Shown here: in pieces, positions 1 to 7,842 of the stretch | How positions within the stretch are numbered: position 1 is the stretch's first letter | Layout of the letters: the number at the start of each line of letters is the position of its first letter | Assembly (NCBI RefSeq): GCF_003385955.1 | Contig: NZ_QRDW01000001.1 | Location: 1,121,854 to 1,185,853 of the forward strand | Reading direction: 5' to 3' | Length of the DNA: 64,000 nt | Origin: Aestuariispira insulae | GTDB taxonomy: Bacteria; Pseudomonadota; Alphaproteobacteria; UBA8366; Aestuariispiraceae | Program-made: the position numbers and the translations under genes | Notes under the pieces: model-generated | The model's database searches: none | What the model was told of the DNA's origin: nothing | What the model saw: the letters and a program-made list of their open reading frames with translations, nothing else

Positions 1-372
1 GATCTGAAACGGGCGTTTTATACGCTCTTCCAGAGCCTGTGCCAGCATGCGGTCGATCAGTCCATCATCCATCAGCCGTTCGTTGGGCAGGATCTCACCC
101 GGCTGCAGAATCAAACTCAGTCCCATGGAGTGCTGGGCCTGGGCAAATATCTCGGGAATCTTGTCCGGCGCATCCCGCATCTGCTCGGTGATATATTGCA
201 GATCGCCGGCGATGGTTGTGGCCAGCCGCCAGGTGATTCGGTCCCAATGGCGATCATAGAAAATCCAGGCTGACACCAACTGCAGCAGCACCAGCGGCAT
301 CACAATGATCAAGAGCGACCGCCCGTAAAAACTGCGGGGCAACACGCGCTTCACATAATGCCTGACTTTCAT
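1..372 (-). CDS. EnvZ-like sensor histidine kinase, N-terminal part (gene runs off the window)
   Basis: Only the first 124 codons are present. Translation gives a basic N-terminus (MKVRHYVKRVLPRSFYGRS), one hydrophobic segment at about residues 20-40, then a periplasmic-looking stretch. This is the usual opening of an EnvZ/RegB-style membrane kinase: transmembrane helix, sensory loop, and presumably a second helix, HAMP, HisKA and HATPase beyond the window edge. The ATG lies 12 bases after the stop codon of the OmpR-like regulator on the same strand, the classic regulator-kinase operon order, so the pair probably forms one two-component system. The family is inferred from layout; no catalytic domain is visible here. 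Confidence 0.8.
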   Translation of the reverse strand, partial: MKVRHYVKRVLPRSFYGRSLLIIVMPLVLLQLVSAWIFYDRHWDRITWRLATTIAGDLQYITEQMRDAPDKIPEIFAQAQHSMGLSLILQPGEILPNERLMDDGLIDRMLAQALEERIKRPFQI

Positions 373-384
373 TGCCCTGCCACC

Positions 385-1077
385 CTATCCGTCCGGCCGC
401 AAAACGTAGCCGCGCCCGCGCACGGTATGCAAATATCTTGGAACCTTTGGGTCCTCTTCAATCTTGCGGCGAAGCCGGGTTACCTGGACATCCACGGTCC
501 GGTCTCCCCCATCGATCTGACAGGTCTCAGTCAATTCCTCGCGACTCATGATCCTCCCGGCTGCGGTTGCCAGAGCCTTCAGCAAGGCTGTTTCTGTGGT
601 GGTCAGCTTGACCGGCAGATCCCCGCGCAACAGCATTTCCCGCGTCAGGTCGAATTCCGCATTGCCAAGCCTGATTGTATCCGCCTGCTCCACATCATCC
701 GATGCAGGCTGCGCCCGGCGCAGAATGCTTTGAATACGCAGCACCAGTTCCAATGGCTCAAACGGCTTGGGGAGATAGTCATCCGCCCCGGCCTGCAACC
801 CTTCGATCCGGGCTTCCGTCTCGGTCATGGCCGTCAGCATCAAAATGGGGACGGCGCTGTTTGCGCGCAGTGAACGGGTGAATTCCAGGCCACTTTCACC
901 AGGCATCATCACATCCACAACCATCAGGTCGAATTGAAAGGCGCGCATTTTCTCCCGCGCTTCCTGCGTATCCGCCGCCGTGGTGACCCGAAAACCCTCT
1001 TTACTCAGAAACCGTTGCAGAAGATCACGGATTTCCGTGTCATCATCCACAACCAGAATATGTACCTCATCCATCAT
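385..1077 (-). CDS. OmpR-family response regulator
   Basis: A receiver domain occupies about residues 5-120: acidic pocket D11-D13, phospho-acceptor D55 in VVDVMMPG, and lysine in the LPKPF motif. A winged-helix Trans_reg_C domain follows (about 135-228), ending in the typical RGRGYVLRP. The partner is the kinase starting 12 bases downstream. I chose the ATG at 1077; a TTG at 1098 in frame would add seven residues, and a second ATG sits at 1074. The protein most likely acts as a DNA-binding regulator of envelope or osmotic genes like alphaproteobacterial OmpR/PetR. The target genes cannot be read from this sequence. Confidence 0.9.
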   Translation of the reverse strand: MMDEVHILVVDDDTEIRDLLQRFLSKEGFRVTTAADTQEAREKMRAFQFDLMVVDVMMPGESGLEFTRSLRANSAVPILMLTAMTETEARIEGLQAGADDYLPKPFEPLELVLRIQSILRRAQPASDDVEQADTIRLGNAEFDLTREMLLRGDLPVKLTTTETALLKALATAAGRIMSREELTETCQIDGGDRTVDVQVTRLRRKIEEDPKVPRYLHTVRGRGYVLRPDG

Positions 1078-1139
1078 AGAGAGCAGTATATCCCGCAAAA
1101 AATTCTTTTAAATCTGTAACTTCACTAAAAAGAACACCG

Positions 1140-1640
1140 TCAGCGGCGTTTTCGTATGGCCGCATCAAAACGATCGCGATCCTCCGCCGCGTTGACGATC
1201 CCCAGCATCACCTTGCGAAAGCCATCCACCGCTTCGGCGCCCGCATCCCGAAAGGCGCGTTCGATCCGCTGCCTCTGGTTCTCGGTAAGCTCTTTTTCCA
1301 ACTGTGCGCCCTTGTCCGTCAGCCGAAGTAGACGCTGGCGCCGGTCTTCCACGCCCTGATCCTGGTGAATATAGCCTTCCCGGACCAACTGGCTGAGCAC
1401 CCGGCTCAGCGATTGTTTTGTGATTTTCAGGATGCTCAGCAAATCAGAAACCGTCATGCCGGGATAACGGCCAACAAAATAAATCACCCGGTGATGGGCG
1501 CGGCCCAAGCCCCGCTCGGCGAGGATCGCATCCGGCTCCGCGGTAAAGTCCCGATAGGCAAAGAACAGCATTTCTATGCCCTGCCGCAATTCTTCATCAC
1601 GGAGAAACAAGGGATTGGCGCCGGATTTCATCAAGGTCAT
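1140..1640 (-). CDS. MarR-family transcriptional regulator
   Basis: 166 residues with the MarR winged-helix layout: N-terminal dimerisation helix, a recognition helix around residues 65-95 (VSDLLSILKITKQSLSRVLS), and a wing with the DRRQRLLRLTDKG signature. The gene is divergent from the class IV aminotransferase at 1891, with a 250 bp AT-rich region between them that holds a repeated ATTGACATAT element. This layout suggests control of itself and of the aminotransferase gene. The effector is not predictable. The OmpR/EnvZ-like pair lies downstream on the same strand; the 60 bp gap leaves co-transcription open. Confidence 0.9.
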   Translation of the reverse strand: MTLMKSGANPLFLRDEELRQGIEMLFFAYRDFTAEPDAILAERGLGRAHHRVIYFVGRYPGMTVSDLLSILKITKQSLSRVLSQLVREGYIHQDQGVEDRRQRLLRLTDKGAQLEKELTENQRQRIERAFRDAGAEAVDGFRKVMLGIVNAAEDRDRFDAAIRKRR

Positions 1641-1694
1641 GGATCTGCTCTAACGTAACTGCAAAAAAAACGGGTATGAAGAAACTATGTCAGT

Positions 1695-1751
1695 TATATT
1701 GACATATATACCTCACGATGTTACACCGCAACCGGGTCTCGATTGACATAT
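1695..1751. promoter_or_regulatory. Candidate MarR operator region between marR and ilvE
   Basis: The 10-base word ATTGACATAT occurs twice in the same orientation, at 1698-1707 and 1742-1751, 44 bases (about four helical turns) apart. The first copy is also the core of a small palindrome, TATAT-TGAC-ATATA at 1695-1708. Both copies contain TTGACA, so they could also act as -35 elements, but no good -10 box lies 16-18 bases further on. Binding by the adjacent MarR protein is inference. Confidence 0.4.
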
Positions 1752-1890
1752 TGTGTTTTTTGAACCCTTGTTTTGGTAATATTATTTCCGAGTCTTTTAT
1801 AAGGCTCTGATTCCATTACCGTTTGATTAGAGAGTTATACCAGCTTTAACTGGCATAATGATAGCAACTTGTTAACCGGAGCACGCGACC

Positions 1891-2793
1891 ATGGCGCTCA
1901 TTCCTTTCGATGACCGGGACGGCTTTATCTGGCTGAACGGTGAAATGGTTCCCTGGCGGGATACGAAACTGCATATGCTGAGCCACGCGCTGCATTATGC
2001 ATCCGCAGTATTCGAAGGCGAGCGGGTCTATCTCAATCATATTTTCAAGCTACGCGAACATACCGACCGCCTGATCAAATCCGCCAAGATCCTGGATTTC
2101 GAAGTGCCCTATAGCGCGGATGAGCTGGACCAGGCCACCCGGGATGTGGTTACCAAAAACGGCATCGTCGACGGCTATGTGCGCCCGATCGCCTGGCGCG
2201 GTTCTGAAATGATGGGGGTTTCCGCCCAGCAGTCCAAGATCAATGTCGCCATTGCCGCCTGGGAATGGCCGGCATATTTCACGCCGGAAGCCCGCATGAA
2301 GGGACTGCGGATGGCAATATCCGACTGGGCACGCCCGGCACCGAACACCGCGCCGACCGATTCGAAAGCGGCCGGCCTCTATATGATCTGCACGCTTTCC
2401 AAACATAAGGCCGAGCGCGAAGGCTTTGACGATGCGCTGATGCTGGACTATCGCGGCTATGTTGCCGAGGCCACCGGCGCCAACATTTTCTTCCTGATGG
2501 AAGACGGCAAGCTGCACACGCCGAAACCGGATTGCTTCCTCGACGGCATCACCCGACGCACCGTTATTGATCTGGCCCGTGCCAACGGTTACGAGATCGT
2601 CGAGCGCCATATCAAGCCGGAAGAAATGGCCGGGGCTTCCGAAGCCTTCCTGACCGGTACCGCTGTGGAGGTAACCCCGATTCAGTCGATCGGCGACTAT
2701 AGATTTACCCCAGCCACCTGCTGCAAAACCTTGATGGAAGCCTATGACGCGGAGGTCCGCAAAGCGGGTCGCACCGCCCAGGCGGCTGAATAA
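1891..2793 (+). CDS. ilvE: Branched-chain amino acid aminotransferase (class IV)
   Basis: A 300-residue fold-type IV PLP enzyme. The Schiff-base lysine is probably K159 in APTDSKAAGLY. Other class IV landmarks are the early SHALHYASAVFEG, the YVRP motif, the E-TGANIFF motif and DGITRRTV. It would interconvert leucine, isoleucine and valine with their 2-oxo acids using glutamate/2-oxoglutarate in the cytosol. GGAG about nine bases before the ATG serves as ribosome binding site. It is divergent from a MarR gene and followed by a strong terminator, so it is probably monocistronic. A second class IV enzyme at 47105 is more distant and may have a different substrate range. Confidence 0.9.
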   Translation: MALIPFDDRDGFIWLNGEMVPWRDTKLHMLSHALHYASAVFEGERVYLNHIFKLREHTDRLIKSAKILDFEVPYSADELDQATRDVVTKNGIVDGYVRPIAWRGSEMMGVSAQQSKINVAIAAWEWPAYFTPEARMKGLRMAISDWARPAPNTAPTDSKAAGLYMICTLSKHKAEREGFDDALMLDYRGYVAEATGANIFFLMEDGKLHTPKPDCFLDGITRRTVIDLARANGYEIVERHIKPEEMAGASEAFLTGTAVEVTPIQSIGDYRFTPATCCKTLMEAYDAEVRKAGRTAQAAE

Positions 2794-2826
2794 GCCCCAT
2801 TAAGATCAATCCGTTGCAAATGACAA

Positions 2827-2858
2827 CACCGGCCCTATCATGGGCCGGTGTTTTTCTT
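2827..2858 (+). terminator. Rho-independent terminator after ilvE
   Basis: A perfect 9-bp stem (CACCGGCCC / GGGCCGGTG) with a 6-base loop is followed by TTTTTCTT. It sits 33 bases after the aminotransferase stop and just before the YqhA-like gene. Confidence 0.9.
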
Positions 2859-2878
2859 AATTGCTGAGCCGACATTCT

Positions 2879-3370
2879 ATGAAGCATATCCTAAAACTGC
2901 GTTATCTAAGCCTGCTGGCATCGATCTGTTCCTTTGCCGGGTCAGCCTTCCTTTTCTATCTGGGCGCATTCAAGACCTATAAGGCGATCAGCAATTTCTT
3001 CCATCAGACGCCCCCGCCGGAGCATTTCTCGCATCTGGCTGATGGCGAACGCGCCTTGGTTGGCATTGTCGAAGCGGTCGATACTTTTCTGTTTGCCCTG
3101 GTATTGCTCATTTTCGCGGTCGGAATCATCCGGATCTTCATTCTCGAACCCGACGCGGAAGAAGAACATAATGGCGCAAAGCCCTGGTGGCATGTGGGCA
3201 ATACCACGGAATTGAAAGCCACCCTGCTGGAAATCATTGTGGTGATGCTGGCCGTGATCTTCCTGAAGGTCATCCTGATCGACCAGATCAATTGGGAATT
3301 GCTGGTGATTCCGATCGGCGCCGCCATCCTGGCCGGGGTTTATTGGATCTTCCGCAAGGCGGGGCATTAA
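2879..3370 (+). CDS. YqhA/UPF0114-family inner membrane protein
   Basis: 163 residues with four hydrophobic segments (about residues 8-30, 58-83, 108-128 and 132-152). The arrangement matches UPF0114: a first helix after a basic N-terminus, an acidic VEAVD-F helix, a PWWHVGN loop, then an LK-rich helix leading into the last pair. The family's function is not established. I start at the ATG because the only longer in-frame start is a TTG six codons upstream, inside the trailing part of the ilvE terminator region. Its stop codon overlaps the stop of the convergent OsmC gene (shared TTAA at 3367-3370). Confidence 0.7.
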   Translation: MKHILKLRYLSLLASICSFAGSAFLFYLGAFKTYKAISNFFHQTPPPEHFSHLADGERALVGIVEAVDTFLFALVLLIFAVGIIRIFILEPDAEEEHNGAKPWWHVGNTTELKATLLEIIVVMLAVIFLKVILIDQINWELLVIPIGAAILAGVYWIFRKAGH

Positions 3371-3843
3371 GCCCCGACTTGGATCTCCGGTGCATGACTG
3401 ACCGGGAAATTCACCGAATTGGCGATAAAGCATTTGGCATGGGCTTCCTTATGGAGGTCCATTGCTTTTTGCGGGTCTCCCCCTTCCTTAATCGTCACGG
3501 AAGGATGCAGGACCACAGCGGTGAAATGGCCGCCCCCGTCCGACGTTTCAGCCATTGTGCCTTCCGCCCGATCCACATAGTCAAGAATTTCAATACCATT
3601 CACCGTGCAAAGATGCAGATACCACAGCAAGTGGCAGGTCGAGAGCGAGACGACCAACATCTCTTCGGGGTTATGCAACGTCGGATCGCCCAGGAAACTC
3701 GGGTCGGACGCTCCGCGAATCGGGGCCTTGCCCTCAATCTCGATAAGATGCTCCCGGGAATAGCTGCGGTAATCGCGCTTTTCCGGATGGGTCCAGCCCC
3801 CGGTCCAGGTTACCTGTGCCTGATAATTGTGAGTTTTTCCCAT
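3367..3843 (-). CDS. OsmC-family peroxide-reducing protein
   Basis: 158 residues with the OsmC/Ohr fold. The redox cysteine pair is probably C70 (SLSTCHLLWYL) and C138 (HAKCFIANSV), matching the family pattern of a first cysteine in the central helix and a second in an AHxxC motif. Such proteins reduce organic hydroperoxides in the cytosol using thiol cofactors. The gene is divergent from a LysR regulator, with a perfect palindrome in the gap, so LysR-controlled, stress-linked expression is likely. Among OsmC subgroups this one is the general YhfA/OsmC-like type rather than clear Ohr. Confidence 0.85.
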   Translation of the reverse strand: MGKTHNYQAQVTWTGGWTHPEKRDYRSYSREHLIEIEGKAPIRGASDPSFLGDPTLHNPEEMLVVSLSTCHLLWYLHLCTVNGIEILDYVDRAEGTMAETSDGGGHFTAVVLHPSVTIKEGGDPQKAMDLHKEAHAKCFIANSVNFPVSHAPEIQVGA

Positions 3844-3925
3844 GGATCGTGCTCCTTAATTTGTGAACCGGGGCTACAGGTACCAGAAACTCAACATCAA
3901 AGAAATTCGTAGATTTTGCATTCTT

Positions 3926-3945
3926 TTCATGCATATTTGCATGAA
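3926..3945. promoter_or_regulatory. Palindromic operator overlapping the lysR start codon
   Basis: TTCATGCATATTTGCATGAA is a perfect 8-bp inverted repeat with a 4-base centre. It lies in the 101-bp gap between divergent osmC and lysR and its last base is the first base of the lysR ATG. The size and AT-rich centre fit a LysR-type (T-N11-A) site. No Shine-Dalgarno is visible before lysR, so the operator replaces the usual ribosome binding region. Confidence 0.6.
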
Positions 3946-4829
3946 TGGACAATTGGGATGATCTTCGCATATTTCGCACGATTGCCGAACAGGGCAATCT
4001 GACCGCCGCCAGCCGGGTTCTTGGCCTGACCCAACCCAGCGTCGGCAGGCGTCTTGCCGCCTTGGAGCATAATCTGGGGCAGGATCTTTTCCTGCGGCTA
4101 GGGCGGCAGTGGAAATTGACCGAACTGGGCCAGGCCTTGATGAAGGACACAGGCCGCATGGCCGAAGCGGCCCAGGCCATTAAGAGGCGGATCGCCGCCC
4201 ATGACAATCAGTTGAGCGGCACCGTGACCATCACCAGCACCGAAGGCCTGGGCGCTTTCTGGTTACCGCAGCGGCTGGCTGCCCTGGCCAAAGACTATCC
4301 CAGCCTGACCATTGAAATCCGGCCGGAAAACCGATTGGTGGATTTGGCGGACCTCCAGGCAGATCTGGCTTTGCGGTTCAACCGGACGGAAGATCCGTCC
4401 GCGATCGCCCGTCCGTTCGGGAAACTGCGTTACGGTCTTTTTGCCAGTCCGGGTTATCTGAAATCAAACGGTGAACCGGTCCGGGAAAGCGATTTGAGCA
4501 AACATGCCTTTGCCGGCCATACCGACCGCTACGCCCATATGCCTGATATGCAGTGGATGCTGGATCGGCTGCCTAATACTGTCTTCCGGATGCGCAGCGA
4601 TTCCGCCCTGACACAGGCGTCTGCTGTGAAAGCCGGTCTGGGCATCGCCGCCCTGCCTTGTTACCTGGCGGAGGCGATCGGCGGCATCGAACGCGTCCTG
4701 CCTCAAACAGAGCTGCCGGGCAGGCCGCTTTATCTGACCGCCCATATGGATTTGCGCCACAGCGCCAAAGTGGATCTGGCCTGGCGTTTCCTGCTCTCAC
4801 AGGCGGAAGCAGACCCCCATATCGCCTAA
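3945..4829 (+). CDS. LysR-family transcriptional regulator
   Basis: 294 residues. The N-terminal winged helix (about 3-62; DDLRIFRTIAEQGNLTAASR) is canonical, followed by a substrate-binding domain with a short effector cleft (about 90-290; TITSTEGLGAFWLPQRLAAL). The ATG at 3945 gives exactly the standard LysR N-terminus, although it overlaps the palindrome and has no visible Shine-Dalgarno. It is divergent from osmC, so it probably controls osmC and itself. The inducer is unknown. Its stop is two bases from the stop of the convergent GNAT gene. Confidence 0.9.
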   Translation: MDNWDDLRIFRTIAEQGNLTAASRVLGLTQPSVGRRLAALEHNLGQDLFLRLGRQWKLTELGQALMKDTGRMAEAAQAIKRRIAAHDNQLSGTVTITSTEGLGAFWLPQRLAALAKDYPSLTIEIRPENRLVDLADLQADLALRFNRTEDPSAIARPFGKLRYGLFASPGYLKSNGEPVRESDLSKHAFAGHTDRYAHMPDMQWMLDRLPNTVFRMRSDSALTQASAVKAGLGIAALPCYLAEAIGGIERVLPQTELPGRPLYLTAHMDLRHSAKVDLAWRFLLSQAEADPHIA

Positions 4830-4831
4830 TG

Positions 4832-5296
4832 TTACAGATTAAGCCGCATCATCGGGCCGATTTCCTGAAAGCCCTGGCGCACATAAAAATTGGTCGCCCG
4901 TTTGCCACTCTCCCCGCCCGGTGAGTTTAATTCCAGACAAGACCAGCCCCGACGTTTGGCCAATGCACGCGCCTCTTCAATCATGCATTCCCCCACCCCT
5001 TGCGAGCGGCAAGCGGGATCGACGAAAAACTCCATAATCAGGCCAAAACGCCCCTTGGCAAACAGAGCCATGATCTCCGTGACCGTGACCATCGCCACCA
5101 GCTTGTTGCCGGGCCCATAGCCCAGAAGGGCGGTAAAGGTCGGGTCTTCCTCAAACAGCTGATGACAGGTCTGGCGCACTTCTTCATCGGTCACAGGCGG
5201 CTTGCCCTGATAAAGCTCGTCCAGCAATTCATAAGCTTTGATCGCCACCAGATCCGCATGATGGGGACCGGCCTCGACTATCTTCAAATCCAACAT
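4832..5296 (-). CDS. GNAT-family N-acetyltransferase
   Basis: 154 residues with the GNAT core: a beta-strand ending in EFFVDPACRSQGVG, where RSQGVG is the acetyl-CoA pyrophosphate loop (R/Q-x-x-G-x-G/A), followed by the helix CMIEEARALAKRRG and the late FYVRQGF motif. It would transfer an acetyl group to an amine; the substrate is unknown. It is the last gene of the minus-strand molybdenum cofactor run, two bases after moaE, so it is probably co-transcribed, but nothing ties its activity to cofactor synthesis. Confidence 0.85.
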   Translation of the reverse strand: MLDLKIVEAGPHHADLVAIKAYELLDELYQGKPPVTDEEVRQTCHQLFEEDPTFTALLGYGPGNKLVAMVTVTEIMALFAKGRFGLIMEFFVDPACRSQGVGECMIEEARALAKRRGWSCLELNSPGGESGKRATNFYVRQGFQEIGPMMRLNL

Positions 5297-5298
5297 GT

Positions 5299-5754
5299 CT
5301 ATTTATTCCATCGCTCCGCGGCGCTATCATCGCTCGCGCGCGCTTGAACCCAGTTTTCCTCGCCTGAACGGTCTTCTTCCACCTTCCAGAAAGGCGCTTT
5401 GGTCTTCAGCCAGTCGATCAGAAAATGGCAGGCCTCAAACGCCGCCTCCCGATGGGCGCTGGCCGCCGCAACCAGCACAATTCTGTCGCCGGGCAATAAT
5501 CGCCCATAACGGTGAATGATCAGGGTCTGTTCCAGAGGCCAGCGTTGATTGGCTTCCGCTTCGATCTCGAGCAGCATTTTTTCCGTCATGCCCGGATAAT
5601 GTTCCAAAGTCATGGCGGAAACACCCGCATCCCCATGGATATCCCGCACCAACCCGGTAAAGGAACAAAGCCCGCCGATTCCCGGATTGCCTTCTGTTAA
5701 GGCATCCAGTTCCCTGCCGATATTGAAATCCTCACGCTGCACCCGGACCGCCAT
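5299..5754 (-). CDS. moaE: Molybdopterin synthase catalytic subunit MoaE
   Basis: 151 residues with the MoaE features: GGLCSFTGLVRD early on, the MTLEHYPGM strand, HRYG-LLPGD and SAHREAAFEAC, and the active-site lysine segment LKTKAPFWKVE near residue 120. It pairs with MoaD thiocarboxylate to convert cyclic pyranopterin monophosphate to molybdopterin in the cytosol. It lies seven bases after moaD on the same strand. MoaE next to MoaD downstream of uvrC-pgsA is a familiar alphaproteobacterial arrangement. Confidence 0.95.
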   Translation of the reverse strand: MAVRVQREDFNIGRELDALTEGNPGIGGLCSFTGLVRDIHGDAGVSAMTLEHYPGMTEKMLLEIEAEANQRWPLEQTLIIHRYGRLLPGDRIVLVAAASAHREAAFEACHFLIDWLKTKAPFWKVEEDRSGEENWVQARASDDSAAERWNK

Positions 5755-5761
5755 TGCTTCA

Positions 5762-6013
5762 TCAGCCCCCGGTCACCGGTGGGAAGAACGCCACTTCATC
5801 ACCCGCAGTTACCGCCGCATCCCAATCGGCGAATTCCTGGTTCACTGCTACCTTGATGGCAGTCATGTCCTGGAAGGCATCGGCATAGCCCTGGCCGCGA
5901 GCCACCAGCCAGTCCACCAGTTGCCCCGCAGTGGCCACCGTATCCGGCACATCCAGCTGCTCTTCGCCAACGCCGATTTTCTGACGCAGCCAGGCAAAAT
6001 AGAGAACTTTCAT
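5762..6013 (-). CDS. moaD: Molybdopterin synthase sulfur carrier subunit MoaD
   Basis: 83 residues with a ubiquitin-like fold and the required C-terminal Gly-Gly (FFPPVTGG), which is adenylated and thiocarboxylated to donate sulfur to MoaE. Its ATG overlaps the moeA stop in an ATGA junction, indicating translational coupling. Confidence 0.95.
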   Translation of the reverse strand: MKVLYFAWLRQKIGVGEEQLDVPDTVATAGQLVDWLVARGQGYADAFQDMTAIKVAVNQEFADWDAAVTAGDEVAFFPPVTGG

Positions 6014-7284
6014 GCTAATAGCTCCTTAAACGGCAGGAAACGGACCATGTCTCCCTCCTTTACGTGGGTAATCTCTTCGCTTAAGTCAATGAAACCATCC
6101 GCGCCAGACAGGGAAGAGAGGATTGCAGCCCCGCTGCCACCATATCGATGGACAGCAATCACCTGGTCGTGCGCATCACGCACCAACCGTGCCCGGATAA
6201 ACTCCCGGCGCCCCTCTTTTTTCTTATAGTCAAACCCCGCCGGTGCCTTGAACCGCGGCATTGCCGTCTGCGCCCGGCCGGAAAGGCCGAAAATAACCGC
6301 GCGGCCGAGCAGAAGCAGTGTTGTAAATGCCGCAACCGGATTACCCGGCAGTCCGATCACCGGCACATGACGGTTCCCCGGCGCCCGAATCTGGCCCAGC
6401 CCCACCGGACGGCCCGGTTTGATCGCCAGGCGCCAGAAATCCAAACGGCCCAACTCTTCAATCACCGAACAGAAATGATCTTCCTCACCGACAGACATGC
6501 CGCCCGAACTCACCAGCAGATCATGCGTTTGCGCCGCGCCGGACAAAGCGTCCCGGATTTTTTCCGGCTGATCGGGCAGAATGCCCAGATCCGTAACCGC
6601 ACAGCCAAAGGATGACAGGATCGCCATCACCATATGGCGGTTGGCATCAAAGATGCCGCCTTCCGGCAGTTCCGAACCGGGATCAAAGACTTCATCCCCA
6701 CTGGAGACAACCGCGACCTTCAAAGGTTTATAAAGCGTCACCGATGTCAGGCCCTGTGCCGCAAGCAAAGCGATCTCTGCCGGCCCGATCTTCATGCCCT
6801 TGGCCAGGATGACCTGACCGGCCTGAACATCTTCTCCAGCCGATCGCCGGTTCGCGTCCTTCTTGATGCCGGGACGAATGCGGACAAATCCTTCCGCCTC
6901 GTCACAATCCTCCTGCATCATGACGGTATCAGGCCCCAAGGGCATAGGGGCCCCGGTGAAGATCCTTACCGCCTGGCCCGGACACGCCGCTCCTTCAAGA
7001 GGGTGACCGGCTGTAACCCGCCCGACAACCGGCAGCCGGGTTTCTTCATCCGCGTTCAGGTCTGCATGATAAACCGCATAGCCATCCACGGCGGAATTAT
7101 CCACGGGCGGCACATTGCGTACCGCGATCACATCTTCGGCAAGGGTTCGCCCCTGAGCTGCCAGAAGTTCCGCCGTTTCCACCGCCACCACACTCTCAAG
7201 TCCTGCCGACAGCCGCGCCAGCGCCTGATCCAGCGGCTGAAGCGCGTCACCAGCCTGAAAGCAATCGTCACTCAGCTGCGCCAC
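6010..7284 (-). CDS. moeA: Molybdopterin molybdenumtransferase MoeA
   Basis: 424 residues with MoeA domains I-IV: the N-terminal PPVDNSAVDGYAV segment, TGAPMP, the catalytic MPT-binding domain with SSGGMSVGEED and KPGRPVGLG, GLPGNPVAAF, and a C-terminal beta domain. It inserts molybdate into adenylylated molybdopterin. I start at the GTG at 7284, which overlaps the mobB end by 17 bases and has GAGGACGGA upstream; longer in-frame starts would run deep into mobB. It ends in an ATGA overlap with moaD. Confidence 0.93.
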   Translation of the reverse strand: MAQLSDDCFQAGDALQPLDQALARLSAGLESVVAVETAELLAAQGRTLAEDVIAVRNVPPVDNSAVDGYAVYHADLNADEETRLPVVGRVTAGHPLEGAACPGQAVRIFTGAPMPLGPDTVMMQEDCDEAEGFVRIRPGIKKDANRRSAGEDVQAGQVILAKGMKIGPAEIALLAAQGLTSVTLYKPLKVAVVSSGDEVFDPGSELPEGGIFDANRHMVMAILSSFGCAVTDLGILPDQPEKIRDALSGAAQTHDLLVSSGGMSVGEEDHFCSVIEELGRLDFWRLAIKPGRPVGLGQIRAPGNRHVPVIGLPGNPVAAFTTLLLLGRAVIFGLSGRAQTAMPRFKAPAGFDYKKKEGRREFIRARLVRDAHDQVIAVHRYGGSGAAILSSLSGADGFIDLSEEITHVKEGDMVRFLPFKELLA

Positions 7285-7795
7285 GATTTCCGTCCTCGGC
7301 CTGCAAGGCCATATGGTCCATGATAAAATCCGCGATCGTCGGCACATCATTCAGATCCAGCACCGGCCGGCCATCCACTTGGCAGTCCTCGTCGGATGCC
7401 ACCGCAACAATATGGGGGTCCTTTTCCGCCAGTATCGATTTGCCGGTGCTGGGCCGGTAAACCTCCAGTTTCGGATGGCTACCGAATTTAAACCCTTCGA
7501 CCAGCAACAGATCCACGGGTTTCATCACCGCGATCAATTCCTCCAGGCTCGGTTCCGGCGCGCCGCGCAATTCCCGCATCAGGGCAAAGCGATTCGCTGA
7601 GGAAACCATGACCTCCGACGCGCCCGCCTGGCGATGCTCAAAAGAATCCTTTCCCGGTTTATCCACATCAAAATTATGATGGGCATGTTTGACGGTGGAG
7701 ACCTCCAGGCCACGGGATATCAATTCCTGGATCAATTTCACCGCCAGGGTGGTTTTTCCGCTGCCGCTCCATCCGGCCAGGCCAAACACTTTCAT
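7268..7795 (-). CDS. mobB: Molybdopterin-guanine dinucleotide biosynthesis adaptor MobB
   Basis: 175 residues; P-loop GWSGSGKTT at residues 8-16, then the STVKHAHHNFDVD segment and LLVEGFKFGSHPKLEVYR typical of MobB. MobB binds GTP and assists MobA or MoeA in making the dinucleotide form of the cofactor. Its neighbours moeA, moaD and moaE make a cofactor operon. No mobA is present in the window. The gene follows pgsA by 47 bases. Confidence 0.92.
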   Translation of the reverse strand: MKVFGLAGWSGSGKTTLAVKLIQELISRGLEVSTVKHAHHNFDVDKPGKDSFEHRQAGASEVMVSSANRFALMRELRGAPEPSLEELIAVMKPVDLLLVEGFKFGSHPKLEVYRPSTGKSILAEKDPHIVAVASDEDCQVDGRPVLDLNDVPTIADFIMDHMALQAEDGNRGAAE

Positions 7796-7842
7796 GCCAT
7801 GCTTCTCCGATCACCGGCCGGGCCACACTGCCCGCCCTTTCT

